Positions 1 to 5,693 are shown, numbered from the stretch's first letter. The stretch: 7,533 nucleotides of DNA from Nocardioides sp. (GCA_031177735.1 JAPSKJ010000098.1:1-7533); one strand, 5' to 3'. The notes: generated from the sequence alone by a model not told the origin. Program-made: numbers and translations.

Positions 1-18
1 CGCGGCAGGCGCGGCAGG
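1..18 (+). repeat. Two exact tandem copies of a 9-bp unit in the kinase juxtamembrane linker
   Basis: The unit CGCGGCAGG occurs twice head to tail at the left edge and is followed by a degraded copy. It encodes part of an Ala/Gly-rich linker just before the transmembrane helix of the partial kinase. It may continue to the left of the window. It is probably low-complexity coding DNA rather than a regulatory element. Confidence 0.5.
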
Positions 19-706
19 CGGCGCGGCAAGTGCAGCACCGCCGCCGCAGCGCGAGGACGGCGAGGACCAGCGCCGCCGCAGCAACGGCCCGTTGATCGCG
101 GTCGTGCTGGCCGCGATCGCGCTCGTCGCACTCGCGACGTGGTGGGCCTTCGGGCGCGACACCGACACGACCGACGTGCCGCCCGCGCCCGTGACACCGA
201 GCGTGTCGGCGAGCGAGTCGCCTCGGGAGTCCCCGACACCGAGCGAGACGGCATCGGAGTCGGCCACCATCGATCTCGACGAGGGTGACTACCTCGGCCG
301 CGACGTCGATGAGGTGGTCGACGACCTGCGCGGGCTCGGTCTCGATCCCGAGCCGGTGGCGATCGCCAACCCCGGCGACGAGTCGGCCGGCACGGTCGCC
401 GACGTCACCCCCACCCGCGGCCTGGAGGAGGGAGACGCGGTCACCGTCTCCTACTACCGCGAGGCGCAGCAGGAGGAGGACGAGGGCGAGGAGGAGGAGG
501 AGCCCACCGGCGCCCCATCCCCGACCCGCGGCCCGACCCGGAGTCCGTCGCCGCAGGCCCCCGACCCGACCCAGGGGCAGACCTCCAACCCTGACCAGGG
601 TGCGCCGAGTGGCTCGAGCACGACGCCGGTCGCCACGGCCCCCAGCACCCCGGCGACGCAGTCCGGCCGCACCGTGACCGAGCAGAGCGTGGAGGACCAC
701 GGCTGA
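2..706 (+). CDS. pknA: C-terminal part of PknA-like Ser/Thr kinase with one PASTA domain (5' truncated by window)
   Basis: The frame is open to the left edge, so the kinase domain lies outside the window; the TTG at 92 is internal, not a start. The 234 visible residues are an Ala-rich then charged linker (ending RRRSNG), one transmembrane helix (about residues 31-50), a Ser/Thr/Glu stalk, one PASTA repeat (about 89-155), an acidic run (EEDEGEEEEE) and a Pro/Ser/Thr-rich extracellular tail. PASTA repeats in such kinases bind muropeptides or lipid II outside the cell. Naming it PknA rests on position: in actinobacteria pknA lies directly before pknB. Mycobacterial PknA has no PASTA domain, so this version differs from it. 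The stop TGA overlaps the pknB ATG by one base (TGATG), which implies translational coupling. The alternative is a second PknB-type kinase. Confidence 0.85.
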   Translation, partial: AAGAAGGAASAAPPPQREDGEDQRRRSNGPLIAVVLAAIALVALATWWAFGRDTDTTDVPPAPVTPSVSASESPRESPTPSETASESATIDLDEGDYLGRDVDEVVDDLRGLGLDPEPVAIANPGDESAGTVADVTPTRGLEEGDAVTVSYYREAQQEEDEGEEEEEPTGAPSPTRGPTRSPSPQAPDPTQGQTSNPDQGAPSGSSTTPVATAPSTPATQSGRTVTEQSVEDHG

Positions 707-2532
707 TGAACATGCCCCCACCCACCGTCGTCGGCGGGCGTTACGAGCTGGGCGAGCTGCTCGGGCGCGGCGGCATGGCCGAGGTCCGCAAGGGCACCGA
801 CACCCGGCTGGGCCGCGTCGTCGCCGTCAAGCGGCTGCGCACCGACCTGGCCAGCGACGCCACCTTCCAGGCGCGGTTCCGTCGGGAGGCTCAGTCGTCG
901 GCCTCGCTCAACCACCCCGCGATCGTCGCGGTCTACGACACCGGCGAGGAGCCGGCCCCCACCGGGTCCGGCGACGCTGTCGCCCAGCCCTACATCGTCA
1001 TGGAGTACGTCGCCGGCCGCACGCTGCGCGACATCCTCCGCGAGGGCCGCAAGATCCTGCCGGAGCGCGCCCTGGAGATCACCTCCGACGTCCTCTCCGC
1101 CCTCGACTACAGCCACCGCGCGGGGATCATCCACCGCGACATCAAGCCGGGCAACGTCATGCTGACGCCCGCCGGCGACGTCAAGGTGATGGACTTCGGC
1201 ATCGCACGCGCGGTCAGCGACGCCCAGTCGACGATGACCCAGACCGCGGCCGTCGTCGGCACCGCGCAGTACCTCTCTCCCGAGCAGGCGCGCGGCGAGT
1301 CGGTCGACTCGCGCTCCGACGTCTACTCCGCCGGCTGCCTGCTCTACGAGCTGCTCACCGGCCGACCGCCCTTCGTCGGCGACTCGCCCGTCGCCGTGGC
1401 CTACCAGCACGTGCGGGAGAACCCCCAGCCGCCGTCCGACCACGACGCCGACCTCCCCCCGGAGATCGACACCATCGTGCTCAAGGCGCTCGCCAAGCGC
1501 GTCGAGGACCGCTACCAGTCGGCGGCCGCGATGCGCGCCGACATCGAGCGCTACCTGGCGGGCCGCCCGGTCCAGGCCGTCGTGCCGCCGCCGGCACCGC
1601 TCCCGCCGGTCGAGTCCACGCCCACCACCGTGGTGCCGCGCACCGCCGCCACGCCGGCCGCGCCGGCTCCGCAGCCACGCGCGGAGGATGAGGACCGGCC
1701 GCGGTCTCGGGCCGGCTTGGTCCTGCTGCTGGGCGTGCTGGTCATCGCCTTCCTCGCCGGCATCGCGTGGATGTCGCAGACGCTCTTCGAGGACGCCCCC
1801 GAACAGGTGCAGGTGCCCTCGGTGGTCAACCTGGCCGAGGCCGACGCCCGCGCCGCGATCGGAGCGGTCGGCCTCGGCGCCGAAGTGGTCGCCTGGGAGG
1901 CCCACGAGACGATCCCCGAGGGCAGCGTGATCAGCCAGGACCCGGCCCGCGACCTCTACGTCGACCCCGGCGCCACCGTCGAGCTGACCGTCTCCACCGG
2001 GCGCCCCGAGGTGGCGGTGCCGGCCGACATCGTCGGCCGGAACATCGACGAGGCGCGCGCCGTCCTCGAGCAGCTCGGCTTCCAGGTCCAGCGCGAGGAG
2101 CGCAACACCGACGAGCCGAAGGGCCAGGTCATCGACGCCAACCCGCCCGCCGGCACGATGCTCGAGGAGGGCGCCACGATCGTGCTCGGCGTCTCCGACG
2201 GCCCGGAGAAGGTGCCCGACGTCGTCGGGATGACCCTCGACGAGGCCCGCCGCGCGATCGAGGCCCGCGGCTTCAAGGTGCGCGTCCGCGAGACAGCGGC
2301 GACCACGGAGCCGGCGGGCACGGTGATCGCCCAGTTCCCCGACGCCGGCACCGAGGAGCTGCAGGGTCGCGAGGTGCTCATCGACGTGTCGACCTACGTC
2401 CCGCCGCCCCCGACGCCCACCCCGACGCCCACCCCGACGCTGACGCCGACCGATCCGGCGACCTGCGTGCTGGTCGACCCCACCCAGCCCTACGACCCGG
2501 TGTTCAACCCCTGCGCGCCGACGACCCCGTAG
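706..2532 (+). CDS. pknB: PASTA-domain Ser/Thr protein kinase PknB
   Basis: Complete 608-residue transmembrane kinase of the growth and division control block. Visible motifs: Gly-rich loop GRGGMAEV (20-27), VAVK Lys42, HRDIKPGN with catalytic Asp145 and Asn150, DFG at 163-165, and activation-loop TQT with Thr178 and Thr180, equivalent to the autophosphorylated Thr171/Thr173 of M. tuberculosis PknB, then GTAQYLSPEQ. A Pro/Ala-rich juxtamembrane linker precedes one TM helix (about 336-357). Three extracellular PASTA repeats follow (about 368-434, 436-502, 502-565), one fewer than in mycobacterial PknB. The protein ends in a (PT)n spacer and a tail with Cys587 and Cys603. The start at 706 is chosen because GGAGG at 691-695 lies 10 nt upstream and the ATG overlaps the previous stop; ATG 712 is the alternative. 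Expected substrates are cell-wall and division proteins, by family knowledge. Confidence 0.96.
   Translation: MNMPPPTVVGGRYELGELLGRGGMAEVRKGTDTRLGRVVAVKRLRTDLASDATFQARFRREAQSSASLNHPAIVAVYDTGEEPAPTGSGDAVAQPYIVMEYVAGRTLRDILREGRKILPERALEITSDVLSALDYSHRAGIIHRDIKPGNVMLTPAGDVKVMDFGIARAVSDAQSTMTQTAAVVGTAQYLSPEQARGESVDSRSDVYSAGCLLYELLTGRPPFVGDSPVAVAYQHVRENPQPPSDHDADLPPEIDTIVLKALAKRVEDRYQSAAAMRADIERYLAGRPVQAVVPPPAPLPPVESTPTTVVPRTAATPAAPAPQPRAEDEDRPRSRAGLVLLLGVLVIAFLAGIAWMSQTLFEDAPEQVQVPSVVNLAEADARAAIGAVGLGAEVVAWEAHETIPEGSVISQDPARDLYVDPGATVELTVSTGRPEVAVPADIVGRNIDEARAVLEQLGFQVQREERNTDEPKGQVIDANPPAGTMLEEGATIVLGVSDGPEKVPDVVGMTLDEARRAIEARGFKVRVRETAATTEPAGTVIAQFPDAGTEELQGREVLIDVSTYVPPPPTPTPTPTPTLTPTDPATCVLVDPTQPYDPVFNPCAPTTP
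2409..2444 (+). repeat. Three tandem 12-bp units encoding a Pro-Thr spacer at the PknB C-terminus
   Basis: CCCGACGCCCAC occurs twice exactly (2409-2420, 2421-2432), followed by a diverged third copy, CCCGACGCTGAC. It encodes the PTPTPT-type stretch between the last PASTA domain and the Cys-containing tail. Such arrays can change copy number by slippage and so alter spacer length. Confidence 0.75.
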
Positions 2533-2567
2533 TGACCTGATCCCCGGCCGGCGGGCGGGTGGTCACT
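2531..2567. terminator. Candidate bidirectional hairpin between convergent pknB and DUF881 gene
   Basis: AGTGACC (2531-2537) is the exact reverse complement of GGTCACT (2561-2567). The GC-rich interior (CCCC and GGG runs) could add a few pairs with a small bulge. The hairpin overlaps the stop codons of both convergent genes, in a 30-bp gap. There is no T-tract on either side, so intrinsic termination is only plausible. Confidence 0.4.
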
Positions 2568-3315
2568 CAGCCGGGACGGGCTCGGCGTAGGAGAGGTCCA
2601 GCAGACCCTTGTACGCCGGCGCCACGATCCGGTCCTCGACCGTGAGGTCCCAGCCGACGGCGATGTCGGGATCGCTCGCCTGCTCGCGGTAGAGGTCGAG
2701 GTAGTCGTCGGACTCGACGGCCATCAGCAGGTCAGCCGGTTCGCCGACCGCTCGGATGACGTAGGGCTCGGGATACGGCACGCCCTGGAGCTGGACCGCG
2801 TTGCCCTCGCACTTGATGCCGGTGGTGGTGACGACGCGCTGCCCCTCGATGGTCACTGCCTGCGCGCCCCCTCTCCACAGCGCGTTGACGACCGCCTGGA
2901 TGTCCTGCTGGTGCACCACCATCAGGTTCGGGTCGTTGTCCGTCGCGCGGATCAGGTCATCGGGCGCGTCGGAGAGGACGATGGTGAGACCCGGCCCGGT
3001 GCGCGGCTCGAGCCCCGCCGGATCGCTGAGCTCCTCGATCTGGCGCTGGTAGCGCTGGAGCTGGGTGTCCTTGATCTGCTGGCTGAGCTGATCGACCTCG
3101 GCCGTCAGGTCGGCGACCTCGTCACGTGCCTGCTCGACCCTCTCCGCCTCGCGCTCCACCAAGGTGGGCAGGTCGTTGTAGCGACCCGGCCGCAGGTCGG
3201 TGCCGTCGCTGCTCTCCGCGCTCACCACGAACAGGCTGCCGCACAGCAGGACGACGACAGGCGTGCCGATCCGCCAGGGGTTGAAGCGGTGGCCTTTGTG
3301 GGGCGAGTCCGTCAC
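2563..3315 (-). CDS. DUF881 family membrane protein (Rv0012-like)
   Basis: About 250 residues from GTG 3315: a short basic N-terminus, one TM helix (about 17-33), a charged heptad-like coiled coil (about 53-97), then the DUF881 domain with GPGLTIVLSDAP, LWRGGAQAVTIEGQRV and the family hallmark IKCEGN...GVPYPEPYVIRAVG. The fold is predicted to be extracytoplasmic. The biochemical role of DUF881 is not established; the family lies next to crgA/pknB throughout actinobacteria (Rv0012 in M. tuberculosis), so a role in wall synthesis or division is inferred from position. The frame remains open upstream to an in-frame start at 3369, but I prefer GTG 3315: a TACCCT box lies 7 nt upstream, consistent with a leaderless mRNA, and the longer form would run over the crgA ribosome binding site. 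The gene diverges from crgA. Confidence 0.9.
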   Translation of the reverse strand: MTDSPHKGHRFNPWRIGTPVVVLLCGSLFVVSAESSDGTDLRPGRYNDLPTLVEREAERVEQARDEVADLTAEVDQLSQQIKDTQLQRYQRQIEELSDPAGLEPRTGPGLTIVLSDAPDDLIRATDNDPNLMVVHQQDIQAVVNALWRGGAQAVTIEGQRVVTTTGIKCEGNAVQLQGVPYPEPYVIRAVGEPADLLMAVESDDYLDLYREQASDPDIAVGWDLTVEDRIVAPAYKGLLDLSYAEPVPAE

Positions 3316-3328
3316 GCCGACTAGGGTA
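3316..3328 (-). promoter_or_regulatory. Leaderless-type -10 box for DUF881 gene (TACCCT-N7-GTG)
   Basis: On the minus strand TACCCT (3328-3323) fits TANNNT and sits 7 nt before the GTG start at 3315, so transcription would begin at or next to the start codon. No Shine-Dalgarno sequence is visible between them. No clear -35 is seen. The same arrangement precedes two other minus-strand genes in this window. Confidence 0.6.
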
Positions 3329-3360
3329 GGCCCGTCTTGCACCCACTTTCGCCTACCCAG
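3321..3360. promoter_or_regulatory. Imperfect inverted repeat in the DUF881/crgA divergent promoter region
   Basis: GGGTAGGC (3324-3331) and GCCTACCC (3351-3358) are exact reverse complements separated by 19 nt; allowing one extra A, the arms extend to CT/AG. The left arm overlaps the minus-strand TACCCT box and a possible plus-strand -10 for crgA (TAGGGT, 3322-3327). The right arm abuts the crgA Shine-Dalgarno AGGAG (3359-3363). It could be a regulator binding site or, if transcription starts upstream of 3324, an RNA hairpin next to the crgA SD. Confidence 0.4.
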
Positions 3361-3371
3361 GAGCAGCACCC

Positions 3372-3824
3372 GTGCCCAAGCTGAAGCCGAAGCAGGAGTT
3401 CGCCGACCCGATCCGCGGGCCGATCTTCACCCCCCGCTTCGTGATCTCGCTGCTCCTGATGGTCCTCGGCATCGCGTGGATCGTCTACTACTACGCCGCC
3501 GTGCGCCCCGAGCTCGGTGGCGAGCCGGGTGGCCCGGCCTTCGTCGGCGACCTGGGTGAGTGGAACTACCTGATCGGCTTCGGGCTGTTCTTCCTCGGCC
3601 TGGTGCTGGCCGCCCACCGCTCGACCCCGTTGGGCCGCGGCCGCGGCGTCGTGGTCGGCATGCTCGGCTGCTTCCTGCTCGGCCTGGTGTGGATCTGCGT
3701 GTTCTACATCTTCAGCGACGACCTCAGCCCGATCTGGGTCTTCAACGACCTGGAGCAGAAGAACCTCCTCGTCGGCATCGCCTTCATGGCCGTGGGCTTC
3801 GCCTACGCCACCAAGTGGGAGTAA
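3372..3824 (+). CDS. crgA: Cell division protein CrgA, double-length (tandem duplicated) form
   Basis: 150 residues from GTG 3372, with AGGAG (3359-3363) 8 nt upstream. The N-terminal MPKLKPK is typical of CrgA. Usual CrgA proteins are about 80-95 residues with two TM helices. This one has four: about 22-43, 65-82, 93-114 and 130-147. Each half carries the CrgA pattern: LGIAWIVYYYAA then LGEWNYLIGFGLFFLG, and LGLVWICVFYIFS then LEQKNLLVGIAFMAVGFAYATKW. Both have a TM helix with a Trp/Tyr-rich end, an extracytoplasmic loop and a Gly-rich second helix. CrgA is an inner-membrane divisome protein that interacts with FtsZ, FtsQ, FtsI and PBPs (family knowledge from Mycobacterium and Streptomyces). 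The gene ends at TAA and is followed by a strong terminator. The duplication is inferred from the matching halves. Confidence 0.93.
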   Translation: MPKLKPKQEFADPIRGPIFTPRFVISLLLMVLGIAWIVYYYAAVRPELGGEPGGPAFVGDLGEWNYLIGFGLFFLGLVLAAHRSTPLGRGRGVVVGMLGCFLLGLVWICVFYIFSDDLSPIWVFNDLEQKNLLVGIAFMAVGFAYATKWE

Positions 3825-3847
3825 ATCCCTCCACAGCCACGTTTGCG

Positions 3848-3884
3848 AACCCGCCGCCCCGGCAACCGCCGGGCGGCGGGTTTT
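3848..3884 (+). terminator. Rho-independent terminator of crgA
   Basis: A perfect 12-bp stem pairs AACCCGCCGCCC (3848-3859) with GGGCGGCGGGTT (3871-3882). Inside it, GGC/GCC pair around an AACC loop with one bulged C. A TTTT run at 3881-3884 follows. It lies 23 nt after the crgA stop. This is the clearest terminator in the window. Confidence 0.9.
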
Positions 3885-3959
3885 GCACACCTGGGGATAC
3901 CCCTGTGCAGAATGACAGCGATGTAATTCATCCACACCAGTTTCCACACCTGTGGATAA
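3881..3959. other. Cluster of DnaA-box-like 9-mers in crgA/rhomboid intergenic region
   Basis: Within 79 bp: a perfect TTATCCACA on the minus strand (3951-3959); TCATCCACA on plus (3928-3936, one mismatch); GTTTCCACA on plus (3940-3948, two mismatches); and weaker two-mismatch candidates at 3881-3889 (+), 3892-3900 (-) and 3904-3912 (-). The boxes at 3940-3948 and 3951-3959 face each other as CCACA-CC-TGTGG. The stretch 3910-3935 is among the least GC-rich in the window. The block would suit DnaA binding, either as an accessory cluster or for titration. The main oriC is normally at dnaA-dnaN, which is not in this window. Confidence 0.5.
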
Positions 3960-3962
3960 CTA

Positions 3963-4014
3963 CTCCGCCGGCGGTGTCCCGCCCCGAGAGGCGGCGCGCA
4001 GCGGCCCGGCGGAG
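3963..4014 (-). terminator. Candidate hairpin downstream of rhomboid gene
   Basis: CTCCGCCGG (3963-3971) pairs exactly with CCGGCGGAG (4006-4014); inside the loop CCGCC (3979-3983) can pair with GGCGG (3990-3994). It lies about 70 nt past the rhomboid stop. Only a short, mixed T-containing stretch follows on the minus strand, so it may be a terminator or merely a GC-rich fold. Confidence 0.35.
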
Positions 4015-4085
4015 CTCGAGACGCCGAGCACGCCGGCCCGGGCGAGCCGAGCGGACCGACCACGCGCGGCCGGGGGTGGGCGCGG

Positions 4086-5006
4086 TCAGGACAGCTGGAG
4101 CGTGCGGACGACGACGGCCGCGGCGATCAGCACGGCGATGACGCCCATGCCGATCCACTGGACGCGCACCCGCTGAGCCCGCGGCGCGAAGGCGAGCAGG
4201 GCGGTGACGGCGAGACCGCCGAGAAAACCGCCCAGGTGCCCCTGCCAGGAGATGCCCGGCACCAGGAAGCTGTAACCGAAGCCCAGCGCGATCCACAGCA
4301 GCATCCCCTGCGGAGGCTGCCGAGTACGCACCACCACGATCAGGATGGCGCCGAGCAGGCCGTAGACGGCTCCCGAGGCGCCGATGGTGGGGCTGTACTC
4401 GTCACTGAGCCAGTACACCGCCGCCGAGCCGGAGAGCCCTGAGAGGAAGAACAGCGCGAGGTAGCGCGCGCGCCCGAAGGCGGCCTCGAGCTGCGGCCCG
4501 AGCAGGTAGATGTTGAGCACGTTGAAGAACAGGTGGGTCAGTCCCACCTGCGTGAACATGGTGGTGACCAGCTGCCAGTAGGCGCCGTCGACGACGCCCG
4601 GCAGCCACTGCCCCGCGGCATCGGCGCACTGCGCGGCGGCCACCTCGTAGAGCGCACCGCCACTCGCGCAGGCTCCGTTGGGGCGCAGCGCGAACAGGTC
4701 GACCAGCCGGCTCGCAGCCCCACCGGTGGCCTGGATGACCAGCCACACCACGACGTTGATGCCGATCAGCACCAGCGACGTCGCGCCCGCGTTGGTCGGG
4801 ATCAAGCCGCCGTACGACGTCCGTGGGCTGCGTTGGGTGCGTGCACCCTCCGCGACGCACTCCGGGCACTGGAAGCCGACCGCCGCGTCACGCATGCAGT
4901 CGGGGCAGATCGGGCGCTCGCAGCGCTGGCAGCGGATGTGGGACTCCCGCCCGGGGTGCCGGTAGCAGACCGGCACCCCGGAGTCGGGACTCGGCGCCTC
5001 GCTCAA
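4086..5006 (-). CDS. Rhomboid family intramembrane serine protease with N-terminal zinc finger
   Basis: 306 residues from TTG 5006. The N-terminus (14-50) is a Cys/His zinc-finger-like module: Cys14, His17, Cys26, Cys29, Cys34, Cys37, Cys47 and Cys50. The rhomboid core follows: TM1 from about 76, HLFFN with His158 and Asn162 (oxyanion hole), GASG with nucleophile Ser211, and GHLGG with His257 completing the Ser-His dyad; a further TM lies at about 284-300. Rhomboids cleave TM substrates within the bilayer; the substrate here is unknown. The loop between TM1 and the core carries Cys113 and Cys127, possibly a disulfide. The TTG start is 2 nt after the ppiA stop, implying an operon and coupled translation; GTG at residue 11 (4976) is an alternative but would still keep the finger. 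Catalytic residues are intact, so it is likely active. Confidence 0.93.
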   Translation of the reverse strand: MSEAPSPDSGVPVCYRHPGRESHIRCQRCERPICPDCMRDAAVGFQCPECVAEGARTQRSPRTSYGGLIPTNAGATSLVLIGINVVVWLVIQATGGAASRLVDLFALRPNGACASGGALYEVAAAQCADAAGQWLPGVVDGAYWQLVTTMFTQVGLTHLFFNVLNIYLLGPQLEAAFGRARYLALFFLSGLSGSAAVYWLSDEYSPTIGASGAVYGLLGAILIVVVRTRQPPQGMLLWIALGFGYSFLVPGISWQGHLGGFLGGLAVTALLAFAPRAQRVRVQWIGMGVIAVLIAAAVVVRTLQLS

Positions 5007-5008
5007 GC

Positions 5009-5515
5009 TCAGAGCAGCTCGACGGACTCGATCACGACCGGCTCGGTCGGGCGGTCACCCGGTCCGGTCGCGGTGGTCGCGATCGCGTCGACGACGTCAC
5101 GCGAGGGCTGGTCGGCGACCTCGCCGAAGATGGTGTGCTTGAAGTTCAGCCACGGGGTCTGGCCGACGGTGATGAAGAACTGGGAACCGTTGGTGCCCGG
5201 GCCGGCGTTGGCCATGGCGAGCAGGTAGGGCTTGTCGAAGACCAGCTCGGGGTGCGGCTCGTCCTTGAAGGTGTAGCCGGGCCCGCCGGTGCCGGTGCCG
5301 AGCGGGCAGCCGCCCTGGATCATGAAGCCGTCGATCACCCGGTGGAAGGTCAGGCCGTCGTAGAACGGGCCGGTCTTGCCGTTGCCGGCGTCGTAGGCCT
5401 TCTCACCGGAGGCCAGGCCGGTGAAGTTCGCGACGGTCTCGGGGGCGTGGTTGGGGAAGAGGTTCAGCGTGATGTCGCCGCGGTTGGTGTGGAGGATGGC
5501 CTGCTGGTCCGACAT
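5009..5515 (-). CDS. ppiA: Peptidyl-prolyl cis-trans isomerase, cyclophilin type
   Basis: 168 residues, a single cyclophilin domain with no signal peptide, so cytosolic. It catalyses cis-trans isomerisation of X-Pro bonds in protein folding. Active-site residues are present: FHRVIDGFMIQGG with Arg59, Phe64, Met65 and Gln67; MANAGPGTNGSQFFIT with Asn103 and Phe114; TPWLNFKHTIFG with Trp122, Leu123 and His127. These match human CypA Arg55, Phe60, Met61, Gln63, Phe113, Trp121, Leu122 and His126. The start ATG 5515 is chosen because AAGGG lies 6 nt upstream and the fold begins immediately; the frame remains open to 6064 but that extension is antisense to the divergent gene and not protein-like. 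The position next to rhomboid and crgA matches actinobacterial ppiA (Rv0009). It is the first gene of a ppiA-rhomboid operon. Confidence 0.96.
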   Translation of the reverse strand: MSDQQAILHTNRGDITLNLFPNHAPETVANFTGLASGEKAYDAGNGKTGPFYDGLTFHRVIDGFMIQGGCPLGTGTGGPGYTFKDEPHPELVFDKPYLLAMANAGPGTNGSQFFITVGQTPWLNFKHTIFGEVADQPSRDVVDAIATTATGPGDRPTEPVVIESVELL

Positions 5516-5548
5516 GGACTGCCCTTCTGGTCGGTGCTGAAGACGTGA

Positions 5549-5569
5549 CCGCGTGAGTAGGACACGCGG
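5549..5569. promoter_or_regulatory. Perfect inverted repeat CCGCGTG-N7-CACGCGG (operator candidate)
   Basis: Seven-base arms at 5549-5555 and 5563-5569 flank a 7-nt spacer, between divergent ppiA (start 5515) and the hypothetical gene (start 5694). Arm size and spacing suit a dimeric helix-turn-helix regulator. No T-tract follows on either strand, so it is not an obvious terminator. No regulator gene is adjacent. Confidence 0.45.
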
Positions 5570-5610
5570 AACGGGTACTACGGGGATGAACGGCGACTCG
5601 CCGTGCGCGT

Positions 5611-5628
5611 CGATCCTGCCATGGATCG
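5611..5628. promoter_or_regulatory. Short inverted repeat CGATCC-N6-GGATCG
   Basis: Perfect 6-bp arms (5611-5616, 5623-5628) in the untranslated region upstream of the gene at 5694. They could form a small leader hairpin or a binding site. A 6-bp match is only weakly significant. Confidence 0.25.
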
Positions 5629-5682
5629 GCAAGCGGCCCGGATCTCGGGCTCCCGTCGACGCACTGCTGGCCCCACACACCC

Positions 5683-5687
5683 GGAGG
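5683..5687 (+). promoter_or_regulatory. Ribosome binding site GGAGG deciding start of 5694 gene
   Basis: GGAGG is followed by two in-frame ATGs, at 5691 (3-nt spacing, too short) and 5694 (6-nt spacing, good). This favours 5694. It argues against upstream start candidates such as GTG 5553, which would put the inverted repeat and the SD inside the coding region. Confidence 0.75.
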
Positions 5688-5693
5688 GACATG

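Noticed and set aside
470..505. GAG/GAC-rich stretch as a microsatellite or regulatory tract
   Set aside because: It is in frame and encodes the acidic run of the kinase tail; no regular repeat unit beyond codon preference.
454..1905. 483-residue antisense reading frame opposite pknA tail and pknB
   Set aside because: It is a shadow of the GC3-biased kinase genes: Arg/Gly/Asp-rich low-complexity translation, no domain, no SD, and it covers the conserved kinase motifs on the other strand.
1767..2540. 257-residue plus-strand frame inside pknB
   Set aside because: Arg/Gly-rich out-of-frame shadow of the PASTA region; no start signals or recognisable motifs.
3881..3959. Chromosomal origin oriC
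   Set aside because: DnaA-like boxes are present, but dnaA and dnaN are not adjacent and the cluster is short; called only as an accessory cluster.
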